Shown: piece by piece, positions 1-6,900 of the stretch
How the letters are laid out: each line of letters starts with the position of its first letter
Position numbering within the stretch: the first letter of the stretch is position 1
NCBI GenBank assembly: GCA_035532215.1
Contig: DATKRK010000442.1
Span: 1-15,708 of the forward strand
Length of the DNA: 15,708 nt
DNA from: JAICIG01 sp035532215
GTDB taxonomy: Bacteria > Planctomycetota > Planctomycetia > Pirellulales > JAICIG01
Reading direction: 5' to 3'
Translations under genes and position numbers: made by a program
Notes under the pieces: model-generated
What the model saw: only the letters and a program-made list of their open reading frames with translations
Told to the model about the DNA's origin: nothing
Database searches by the model: none

Positions 1-87
1 TGGCCATTCCCTAAACACCGTGAAACATCCGCCATGAAGCACCCGCCGCAAGGCGAAACAATCACCCTTGACTGGTCCAACCATATC

Positions 88-169
88 AGGGAACGCCCTC
101 CGTGGCGTTCCGTGAACCCGGTGTTCACCGTCTATCCCGCCACACGGAACGCCACGGAGGGCGTTCCCT
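88..169. repeat. Long perfect inverted repeat (27-bp arms, 28-base loop)
   Basis: The left arm (88-114) and right arm (143-169) are exact reverse complements over 27 bases, built around GGAACGCCCTCCGTGGCGTT. The 28-base loop (115-142) contains a smaller dyad, CGGTG-TT-CACCG at 119-130. Transcribed from either strand it would form a very stable cruciform hairpin. No T-run follows it, so an intrinsic terminator is unlikely. It sits in non-coding DNA next to a decayed gene, which fits a dispersed REP- or MITE-like element. The rest of 1-239 shows no credible gene; short open frames crossing the repeat have no recognisable protein similarity. Confidence 0.85.
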
Positions 170-239
170 ACAGAGAATCTCCTTTACATTCGGTCAAATG
201 GTATCACTACCCTGCCGCCAACCACCCTCACCTATCAAC

Positions 240-560
240 TCAGACTTGAAGAGGCGCCAGGTCGTGCTTCAGCGGTCGGCGGCGCCTTCCAGGCCGCACG
301 CCGGCCAATACCGGCGCATCGACGATCGCTTGCGAGCCTCAGCCGTCGGCCAGCCAGCAATTCATCATCAAATACCCGCCCACGCCGCAGGAATGCGGGG
401 AGATCACGAATTGCACTGCGGCGCAGATCAGCGCCGCATCGAAGGCGTTTCCGCCCGCGGCGAGCACTTTGGCGCCTTCTTCGACCGCGAGCGGCTGCGG
501 GGCGACGATCATGGCGGGCATCGCATGGTACTCCCGTGAGTAGGTTCCCGGATGGTCAAC
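240..560 (-). pseudogene. Gamma-glutamyltransferase N-terminal remnant
   Basis: The minus-strand frame reads like the start of a gamma-glutamyltransferase (GGT) precursor: MIVAPQPLAVEEGAKVLAAG, then GGNAFDAA, then SPHSCGVGGYLM. This is the conserved N-terminal block of the family (Ntn hydrolases that cleave gamma-glutamyl bonds). GGT-like sequence (a segment reading GTYSREYHAMPAM) continues upstream of the first ATG at 521, and the frame stays open back to a stop at 606-608 without a usable ATG. The frame is cut by TGA at 339-341. In the same frame beyond it, IVDAPVLAG still resembles family sequence, and then the similarity is lost. GGT precursors are usually about 500-600 residues. Only some 90-110 remain, and the region holding the catalytic threonine is absent. 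It directly follows the BlaR1-like gene on the same strand. It is most likely a dead gene rather than a small functional protein. Confidence 0.72.
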
Positions 561-585
561 CCGCCGATAATATCCCGCGGCGATT

Positions 586-2805
586 TCAATCAGTCTCGTC
601 CGCCGTCAATACAAGGTTGCGCGGGGTCACGAGCACGTAAAAGAACTTCTTTTGCTCGTAAGCCGGAATGCAGCCGATCAAGAGCGAATGGCCGTCGTCG
701 ACCTCGGATGAAACATCGATCCGGCAGCGCTTGACGCGAGGAATTTGAATCTTCGTCGGCTTGCCGTTGAGCATCGTCGATACCGTGCCGACCCTCTTGA
801 TCTTGCTCAATTCAATGCGCGCTTCGAGTTGCACCCTTGCGGCGTCGGGGCTTAATATCGTGCGCAAGTTCAACTTGATCCCTTCGTCGATCACGGCGAT
901 CTTGGGATCCTGTGCGCCGGACTGTCTCTCTTGAATTCCGACCACGAACGGGGTCTGCGTCTGATCGAGGACGATCGCCCGCTGGCCGTTGAAGAGCGTG
1001 ACCTTCGGCGCCTGCAAGAGGTTCGTGACTCTATCGAGCAGCGCCTTCGCTTGTTTCTCGTTCAAGCTGGCCACGGCGATCGGCAGATAGTCTTCGACAA
1101 CCGCCTTGGCCCGCACGACCGGCATGTCGTGACTGATTCCCGAAGGAAGCTCTTCACGGTCATCGTCCGCAAAGGCTTCCAAGTATCGCCACGAAATTCC
1201 CATCGCCGAAGCAATATCCTGCGGACCCGAGATGAACCGCGTTTCCACGCAGATTTGCGCCAGGCCGCTCTGCTCCCAGGCGGCCAGGTTCCGGGTAAGT
1301 TCTGCATGCGCGTTTAGCGACGCCTTCACGGTCAACGTCGTACCATCGAGCGAAACGCATTCATTCGCCCATTGCTGGTCGACCTGGAACGCATCGGCAA
1401 TACCTGATTTGGCATGCTCGGCATCGCTCGCAAAGAAACGGCCATGTCCGTAGATCGCTCCCAGCCACAAAGTCAGGTGGCATTTCAGTTCCTCTCGCGC
1501 TTTCTCCTCGCTACGTGCATCTTCGGCAATTCGCTTCAGCGCTTTTTCGATGTCGTAATTGCGAGTCACGAGCGGCCCAAAATCCATCTTGGGAGCGGGG
1601 CCCGGTTTCGCCAAGCCTTCGCTCCAGTCGTGGCTCGCTTGCGGCAGCCGATCGAAAGAACGCTCGGGCGCCGGCTCGGGCGTGCTTGCATCGGTCAATC
1701 CGCAGGCGGCCGCCAGGGCGACCAACGCAGCGGCCGCGGCCGCGTGCCAGCGACTTCGCGTCACGCCGGCCGCTGGCAAAGCCTTGATTCGATTGCGCAC
1801 CGCGCGCTTGCGGAAAAACGACGAGACGAAACCAAGGATCGACGCAGGCAGCACGACCCTCCAGGCCGGCCGCGAGTGCTGCCGGCGGATGAGCGTCAGC
1901 AGCAGTTCGCCGTATTCGCGCGATGATTCCCCTTCCATCCGCTGGATGGCGAACGCGTCGCAAGACTGTTCCCGCAGGTTCTGAAACCTCGCGGCCGCGA
2001 GCCAGTAAACCGGATTCCACCAGTGGATCGCCCGAATGAAGAGCAACGCCCAGTTGGCGGCGATATGCCAGCGCCGCACGTGCGCCAGTTCGTGCAACAT
2101 AATCATGCGAAGTTGCCTGTCGTCCAACTCCGCGGCGTCCACGGGCAACAGCAGCTTGGGGCGAAACAATCCCAAGATGGCTGGCTGTTCGATGAGATCA
2201 GTCATCACGATCGCGATGTTTTTGCGCACGCCACCCTTCTGACGGCATGTTTCCCAAAGGTTGAGTAGCCGTTGATCCTCGCAGGCAGCGTTTTTTTTCA
2301 AGCGCCAATAAAACGCGCCGTGGACGATGATGGCGCCGAGAAATGTTGTCAGCGCTCCGATGAGCCAAACGAGCGGCAAGATCGCGGAGATCCAATCTTC
2401 GATCGTCGACAGTTCGGAGGCCGCCGCCGCGGCGGGAAGTGCAGCGGGCGCCGAAGAATAGGGATTCGCTGCTAGTGCGGGAAGCGGTTGCGAGTACCCG
2501 CCGCCATACGGTGCTTCAGGAAGGTCAAGTATTTGGCTGGGCGGCGAATTCTCTGTTTCAGTGAATCGCAATACGTTTTGCAGGCTCAACGAGCTCGAAG
2601 GAGCGACCGGCAACACGAGACGCAGCAAAACCAAACCCCACAAAAGGCTCATCTGCCGGGCCGAAAGCCAGCGGCGAAAGCAGATGTTGACGGCGAGCAC
2701 GACGATCGCGAGCAGTCCCGCCAAGGCGCCAGCGTCGATCGCCAGTCCCAGGGCTTCCTCAGACCAAGACAAGATAGCGGCGAAAAGCGATTCGAATCCG
2801 TTCAT
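586..2805 (-). CDS. BlaR1-like M56 membrane metallopeptidase with secretin-like C-terminal domain
   Basis: 739 residues. Hydrophobic segments lie near residues 22-42, 53-69, 138-163 and 249-272, with a last Ala-rich one near 354-369. The cytosolic loop carries the gluzincin motif HELAH (238-242) and a downstream LREQSCDAF block (277-285), where Glu279 would be the third zinc ligand, as in the M56/BlaR1 family. Known BlaR1 proteins sense a ligand outside the cell and cleave their cognate repressor inside. Here the usual penicillin-binding sensor domain is missing. After residue 400 there is instead a region resembling secretin N- and core domains: a repeat-like block ending LAQICVETRFIS (about 515-526), LQAPKVTLFNGQRAIV (597-612), VIDEGIKLNL (638-647), DGHSLLIGCIP (704-714) and YVLVTPRNL (723-731). 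It overlaps the repressor gene by four bases (ATGA at 2802-2805) with an AGGA-type ribosome binding site, so the two are translationally coupled. The peptidase call is firm; the sensed signal is unknown. Confidence 0.88.
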   Translation of the reverse strand: MNGFESLFAAILSWSEEALGLAIDAGALAGLLAIVVLAVNICFRRWLSARQMSLLWGLVLLRLVLPVAPSSSLSLQNVLRFTETENSPPSQILDLPEAPYGGGYSQPLPALAANPYSSAPAALPAAAAASELSTIEDWISAILPLVWLIGALTTFLGAIIVHGAFYWRLKKNAACEDQRLLNLWETCRQKGGVRKNIAIVMTDLIEQPAILGLFRPKLLLPVDAAELDDRQLRMIMLHELAHVRRWHIAANWALLFIRAIHWWNPVYWLAAARFQNLREQSCDAFAIQRMEGESSREYGELLLTLIRRQHSRPAWRVVLPASILGFVSSFFRKRAVRNRIKALPAAGVTRSRWHAAAAAALVALAAACGLTDASTPEPAPERSFDRLPQASHDWSEGLAKPGPAPKMDFGPLVTRNYDIEKALKRIAEDARSEEKAREELKCHLTLWLGAIYGHGRFFASDAEHAKSGIADAFQVDQQWANECVSLDGTTLTVKASLNAHAELTRNLAAWEQSGLAQICVETRFISGPQDIASAMGISWRYLEAFADDDREELPSGISHDMPVVRAKAVVEDYLPIAVASLNEKQAKALLDRVTNLLQAPKVTLFNGQRAIVLDQTQTPFVVGIQERQSGAQDPKIAVIDEGIKLNLRTILSPDAARVQLEARIELSKIKRVGTVSTMLNGKPTKIQIPRVKRCRIDVSSEVDDGHSLLIGCIPAYEQKKFFYVLVTPRNLVLTADETD

Positions 2806-3179
2806 GATCGATCTTCCTGTTCGTTGAGGATTTGGCGGAGTTCTGCGATTTCATCCGGCGACCATTTGGAGCTGCGCAGAAAATGCGCGACGAGCGGCGC
2901 CGATTCGCCTTCGAACACGCGCTGGAGAAACGACCGGCTGGCCTGCTTGACGCAATCGGAGCGGCGCGCCCGGGCGCGGTAGACGTAGCGGTTGCCCTGT
3001 GGCTCGTAGGCCAACACGTTTTTCTTGGCCAGCCGATGGAGCATGGTTTTGACCGTCGCCGGCGCCCAATCGGCCTGGCCTTCCAGTGCGGCGATCACCT
3101 CCTGGGCGGTCAGCGGCTGTCCGCTCCAGACGACGTTCATCACTTGCCATTCGGCGTCGGAAATGGAAACTTGCGCCAT
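2802..3179 (-). CDS. BlaI/MecI/CopY-family transcriptional repressor
   Basis: 125 residues, the usual length of the family. The start at 3179 is chosen over an in-frame ATG at 3239 for two reasons: AAGGAGG lies six bases upstream of it (3186-3192), and the protein then begins in the family's normal register (ISDAEWQVMNVVW). The N-terminal winged helix-turn-helix includes TAQEVIAAL and APATVKTMLHRLAKK (39-53), followed by the wing around GNRYVYRA (62-69). The C-terminal half is the dimerisation region. In S. aureus BlaI, BlaR1-triggered cleavage falls between Asn101 and Phe102; here His99-Phe100 in LVAHFLRS occupies the matching place. It is probably autoregulated through the operators just upstream and inactivated by the coupled M56 peptidase. 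No beta-lactamase is visible nearby, so antibiotic response should not be assumed. Confidence 0.93.
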   Translation of the reverse strand: MAQVSISDAEWQVMNVVWSGQPLTAQEVIAALEGQADWAPATVKTMLHRLAKKNVLAYEPQGNRYVYRARARRSDCVKQASRSFLQRVFEGESAPLVAHFLRSSKWSPDEIAELRQILNEQEDRS

Positions 3180-3199
3180 CGTGAACCTCCTTGCAGTTC

Positions 3200-3231
3200 G
3201 ATTACACATGTAAATAGTTACATCTGTAATC
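3200..3231. promoter_or_regulatory. Tandem BlaI-type operators
   Basis: Two TACA-N2-TGTA dyads, TACACATGTA (3203-3212) and TACATCTGTA (3219-3228), lie 16 bases apart. They are embedded in a larger palindrome with 14-base arms (3200-3213 and 3218-3231) and one mismatch. TACA/TGTA dyads are the known recognition element of BlaI/MecI repressors. The pair begins seven bases upstream of the repressor's ribosome binding site and covers the predicted promoter, as expected for autorepression. It also lies 115 bases from the divergent DUF1501 start. Confidence 0.85.
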
Positions 3232-3239
3232 GGCGTCAA
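3211..3239 (-). promoter_or_regulatory. Predicted promoter of the blaI-blaR1-like operon
   Basis: On the minus strand a -35 box TTGACG (3234-3239) is followed after 17 bases by a weak -10, TATTTA (3211-3216). The -35 is strong and the -10 matches only three of six consensus bases. The -10 lies between the two operator dyads, so repressor binding would block it. The position is inferred from sequence only. Confidence 0.5.
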
Positions 3240-3253
3240 GACGAATACGGCTG

Positions 3254-3274
3254 GTTTTCCAGAGAACGGAAAAC
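3254..3274. repeat. Short dyad in the divergent intergenic region
   Basis: GTTTTCC (3254-3260) and GGAAAAC (3268-3274) are perfect inverted arms around a 7-base loop. It lies between the BlaI operators and the plus-strand DUF1501 start. It could be a binding site for another regulator or simply a chance dyad. No clear sigma70 promoter for the DUF1501 gene was found in this interval. Confidence 0.35.
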
Positions 3275-3346
3275 ATTGCCAGGCCGCGGCAAACGCGATA
3301 CGTTGGGGTTGTTTGATGTATTCTTTGGCCGCCGGAGGCGTCGACC

Positions 3347-4759
3347 ATGCTAACCATCGCCGGACCGCGCTCGCGTTTTTGCGATCGTATCAGCCGCCGC
3401 AGTTGGTTGCGAATCGGCGGCCTGGCGCTGGGCGGGCTTGGGCTGCCGGAAATTTTGCGGGCCGAGGCGCGTAGCGGCGCACAGAAGCCGGCCAAGGGCA
3501 TCATCATGGTGCTGCTGCCCGGCGGTCCGAGCCATCTCGACATGTACGACCTCAAACCGGACGCGCCGGCGGAGATCCGCGGCGAGTTTCGGCCGATTGC
3601 CACGAACACGCCGGGTATCGAAATCTGCGAGCTTTTGCCGCGGCTGGCCGGCATGACCGACAAGCTGGCGCTGGTCCGCTCGCTGGTCGGTTTTCGCGAC
3701 GATCACAACACGCACTGGTGTTCGACCGGCTGGGAGTCGCACCCGGCGATGGACGCTTCGCCGCTCGTGCCCGGCTTTCCGCCCGGCGATTGGCCCTCGC
3801 TGGGCGCGGTGCTTTCCAAGCGGTTGGGCCTGCGAACGCCCGGAGTTCCGCCGTCGGTCGATTTGACGCCGATCGATCCCGACGCCCGGTTCATCCTTCG
3901 CACGCCGCCCGGCCAGCCGGGTTACTTGGGCACGGCGCACGCGGGCTTCGAGGTCGAGGCCGTCGATCGCCGCAACATTCGCTTGAACGGCGTGAGCCTT
4001 CGCCGCTTGTCCGACCGCCGCGCTCTGTTGACCAGCTTCGACCGCTTTCGCCGGCAGGTCGACGCGGGCGGAATCAGCGACGGCATCGATGAGTTTCACC
4101 GGCAGGCTTTCGAGGTGCTGACTTCGCCGCGGCTGGCCGAGGCGCTCGATCTGAGCCGCGAAGACGGCGCCGTGCGCGGCCGCTACGGTCTCGACCGCAA
4201 CTACCCGAACGAGCGCGAAGGCAAGACGCTACTCGATCAGTTTCTCTTGGCCCGGCGAGTGATCGAGGCCGGTGCCCGTTGCGTGACGCTGGCCTTCAGC
4301 CGCTGGCCCTTCGGGCGGATGCTGCAAGGCGACTACAACTGGGACTGGCACAAGAACGCCTTCGCCGAGGCCCGCGCGGCGCTGCCGTTGTTCGATCTGG
4401 GCATGTCGGCCTTGATCGAGGATCTCGACGAACGCGGCCTGCTCGACGACGTGGCCGTCGTCGCCTGGGGCGAATTCGGCCGCACGCCGAAAATCAACCA
4501 GAACGCCGGCCGCGATCATTGGCCGAAGGTCGGCGGCGCGCTATTGGCCGGCGGCGGGATGCGCGGCGGGCAAACGCTCGGTTCGACCACGCGCTGGGGC
4601 GAGGAGCCGCACAGCCGGCCGGTTCACTTTCGCGACGTGTTCGCCACGCTCTACCAGCGGTTGGGAATCGACGTCGCAACCACGCAATTCACCGATCTTG
4701 CCGGCCGGCCGCAATACCTCGTCGGCGATCACCGCCCGCTCGCGGAACTGCTCGGCTAG
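3347..4759 (+). CDS. DUF1501 family protein with Tat-type leader
   Basis: 470 residues. The N-terminus is a twin-arginine type leader: RISRRSWLRIGG (Arg17-Arg18) followed by a Gly/Leu-rich hydrophobic stretch to about residue 35, so export in a folded state is likely. The DUF1501 family, grouped with alkaline-phosphatase-like folds, is recognised from GGPSHLDMYDLKP (59-71), the RG(E/D)F..I.TN.PG block (78-90), WGEFGRTPKIN (374-384) and GRDHW (388-392). The usual WDTH element is WDWH here (332-335). No enzyme activity has been firmly assigned to the family. The start is supported by GGAGG at 3334-3338, eight bases upstream. The gene diverges from the BlaI-type repressor and ends by sharing its stop bases with the convergent DUF1501 gene. 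It is a different subtype from the two DUF1501 proteins of the minus-strand operon, judged by the middle of the protein. Confidence 0.9.
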   Translation: MLTIAGPRSRFCDRISRRSWLRIGGLALGGLGLPEILRAEARSGAQKPAKGIIMVLLPGGPSHLDMYDLKPDAPAEIRGEFRPIATNTPGIEICELLPRLAGMTDKLALVRSLVGFRDDHNTHWCSTGWESHPAMDASPLVPGFPPGDWPSLGAVLSKRLGLRTPGVPPSVDLTPIDPDARFILRTPPGQPGYLGTAHAGFEVEAVDRRNIRLNGVSLRRLSDRRALLTSFDRFRRQVDAGGISDGIDEFHRQAFEVLTSPRLAEALDLSREDGAVRGRYGLDRNYPNEREGKTLLDQFLLARRVIEAGARCVTLAFSRWPFGRMLQGDYNWDWHKNAFAEARAALPLFDLGMSALIEDLDERGLLDDVAVVAWGEFGRTPKINQNAGRDHWPKVGGALLAGGGMRGGQTLGSTTRWGEEPHSRPVHFRDVFATLYQRLGIDVATTQFTDLAGRPQYLVGDHRPLAELLG

Positions 4760-6894
4760 ACCTGCACGCTGTCGTCGCGCGGGCGAGGGTTGAAAGCCAG
4801 TTCAGCATCGTCAAACGAAAACCAGGCGAACTCGCCCGTCAGCGGCAAGTTGCCGGGCGTAGTCTTTTCGACGAAGAGCGACACGCCCACGCCGCGCTCG
4901 ATTTCGGCCGCGCCGGCGTCCTGGCTGCGCAAGGTGGCGAGCGCCTCGAAACGCTGATAACGGACCTCGTCGGCCTCGCAGTACGCCGGCACGAACGGCA
5001 CGTTGGCATAGACGCGCATTTGGTGCGGATCTTTCTTCAGATCGACGTAGCCGAAGATCACCAGCCGGCAGGCGAAGTTCTGTAGAAACACGTCGCGATA
5101 GTATTCTGCAGAACTCGCCCGGCCGCAGGCTTGCAGAGCAAACGTGTATCGCCCGGCCCGCGGGCTTTTCAGTTCTTGCGTGAGCAGGGCTTGGCTGCCC
5201 GCAGCAATCTGCCCTGTAACCGGCGCGCCTTCAGCGCCATAGCCAATCGCCACGTGCCGCACGCCGCTGAAAGAGCGTGGCGCCGCCGCCTCGACCAGCC
5301 GAATCGCCAACTCGGTCGGCCGTTGGGCAGACCACAGCGGCGCCGCCCGCCAACCTTTCACGCGAGTTTGCGTTTCGAGCGGGTGGAAGAGCGCGGCCGA
5401 TTTGAAATCGCCGTTGAGCATGGGCCGCGGATCGTACGGCGGCACGAAGGCGAGGTCTCCGGTCGGTTCGCAACGCGCCGGGGTGGCCGGCGCGCTGCCC
5501 AGCAGTTGGTGCAGCGGCTCGCCGAGCGTGACCGGCAGCGGCCGGCCGATCCGGTCAGGGAACATCGCGTGGCGATCGATGCCCAGCAAATGAAAAATCG
5601 TGGCCACGAAGTCTTGCGGCTCGACGCGATGCGAAGCGGGCTGGGCGCCGATCTTGTCGCTGGCGCCATAGACCTGCCCGCCGCTGATGCCCGCGCCGGC
5701 CAGCGCCAGGCTGAACACCGCGCCCCAGTGATCGCGCCCGCCGAGGCCGTTGATCTTCGGCGTGCGGCCGAACTCGCCCGCCGCGACGACCAGCGTTTCG
5801 TCCAGCAGCCCGCGGGCCTCGAGGTCTTCGATCAAGGCCGTGAACGTCACGTCGAACTGCGGGCAGAGCATGTCTTGCAGCCGGTCGGCGTTCTGGGCGT
5901 GCGTGTCCCAGAGCGGGTTGCTGACCGCCGTATCGCCCGGCTCGCGCGGCCAGTTGACGTGAACCAGCCGCACGCCCGCCTCGATTAGCCGCCGTGCCAG
6001 CAGCACGCACTGTCCCCACTTGTGCCGGCCATACCGCTCGCGCAGCGCCTCGGGCTCGCTGTCGATGGCGAAGGCCCGCCGCGCCTGGCCCGAGGTCAAC
6101 AGCCCCAGCGCGTCTTGCTGGATCTTGTCGTACTCCTTGGCCGAAGCGCCGCGCTCGATGAATTCGAAGTGCCGCTGCACCTGCTCCAACAGGCTGATTC
6201 GCCGTTCCAGTCGCAGCGGCGGCAGTTCGGCCGGCGCCTGCAAGCCTTCGATCGAGAAGCCGGGCTGCGACGGATCGCAGATGAATCGCTCGGGATCCCA
6301 TTGCGGGCCGAGAAAGCCGGCCGTTTGGCCGGCGGGCCGCACGTTGTCGTTGAGCCGCATCACGTCGGGCAGCCAGACGCTGGTGAGCGGCGCCATCTGC
6401 TCGCTGGGTTTGAGCATCTTGACGATCGAGCCGAAGTACGGCCAATCGGTCGGTCGGATTTCGCGCGAGTTGACGCCGCGGTACTTGTTGCCAGTCAGAA
6501 TCCAATAGCCGCTGCCGTCGTGGTTGTTGTCGTTGGTCGACATCGAGCGGATGATCGCCAGCTTGTCGGCGATCCTCGCCGTGCGCGGCAGCAGTTCGCT
6601 GAAGTGGATGCTCGGTACGTTGGTGTTGATGGCCTTGAAGGGGCCGCGAATCTCGACGGGCGCCTCGGGTTTTGGATCGAAGGTTTCGTGCTGCGGCGGG
6701 CCTCCTTGCAGCCAGAGAAAAATCACGTTCTTCGCGCGGCCGAACGTGCCGCCGGCAGAAGGCGCCGCCGCGGCCGGAGTGCGCAGCAACGATTCGAGCG
6801 ACAGGCCCAACACACTGAGCCCGCCGATACGCAGCAGTTCGCGACGGCCGATGCCGTCGCAAAGTCGGGTAGGCAGGCCGTGCAGCGAGAACAT
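4756..6894 (-). CDS. DUF1501 family protein with about 245-residue C-terminal extension
   Basis: 712 residues, compared with roughly 450-490 for ordinary family members. A Tat-type leader (GRRELLRIGGLSVLGLSLE, Arg17-Arg18) is followed by the DUF1501 domain to about residue 467. Visible motifs are GGPPQHETFDPKP (64-76), LWDTH (328-332), GEFGRTPKIN (373-382) and GRDHW (386-390). The domain ends in the typical GRPLPVTLGEPLHQLLG. The rest, about 468-712, includes GDFKSAALFHPLETQTRVKGW and YTFALQACGRASSAEYYRDV. It is rich in predicted beta strands and looks like a jelly-roll or PPC-like module, but I do not recognise a family. It is the last gene of the operon, starting six bases after the PPC-protein stop, with AAGGA upstream. 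No terminator can follow independently because the convergent gene begins immediately. Confidence 0.88.
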   Translation of the reverse strand: MFSLHGLPTRLCDGIGRRELLRIGGLSVLGLSLESLLRTPAAAAPSAGGTFGRAKNVIFLWLQGGPPQHETFDPKPEAPVEIRGPFKAINTNVPSIHFSELLPRTARIADKLAIIRSMSTNDNNHDGSGYWILTGNKYRGVNSREIRPTDWPYFGSIVKMLKPSEQMAPLTSVWLPDVMRLNDNVRPAGQTAGFLGPQWDPERFICDPSQPGFSIEGLQAPAELPPLRLERRISLLEQVQRHFEFIERGASAKEYDKIQQDALGLLTSGQARRAFAIDSEPEALRERYGRHKWGQCVLLARRLIEAGVRLVHVNWPREPGDTAVSNPLWDTHAQNADRLQDMLCPQFDVTFTALIEDLEARGLLDETLVVAAGEFGRTPKINGLGGRDHWGAVFSLALAGAGISGGQVYGASDKIGAQPASHRVEPQDFVATIFHLLGIDRHAMFPDRIGRPLPVTLGEPLHQLLGSAPATPARCEPTGDLAFVPPYDPRPMLNGDFKSAALFHPLETQTRVKGWRAAPLWSAQRPTELAIRLVEAAAPRSFSGVRHVAIGYGAEGAPVTGQIAAGSQALLTQELKSPRAGRYTFALQACGRASSAEYYRDVFLQNFACRLVIFGYVDLKKDPHQMRVYANVPFVPAYCEADEVRYQRFEALATLRSQDAGAAEIERGVGVSLFVEKTTPGNLPLTGEFAWFSFDDAELAFNPRPRDDSVQV

Positions 6895-6900
6895 CGCGAA

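Noticed and set aside
88..169. Inverted repeat as an intrinsic terminator or CRISPR-like unit
   Set aside because: No T-run follows on either strand, there is only one pair of arms, and there are no regularly spaced direct repeats.
34..249. 71-codon plus-strand frame at the left end
   Set aside because: It passes through both arms of the inverted repeat and has no recognisable motif.
102..539. 145-codon plus-strand frame over the GGT remnant
   Set aside because: It crosses the inverted repeat and runs opposite recognisable GGT sequence; no protein similarity was seen.
586..3179. Beta-lactam resistance locus
   Set aside because: The regulator pair resembles BlaI/BlaR1, but the penicillin-binding sensor domain is absent and no beta-lactamase gene is in the window.
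3180..3239. Longer repressor start at 3239
   Set aside because: It would translate through the operators and promoter, has no good ribosome binding site, and adds 20 residues not typical of the BlaI family.
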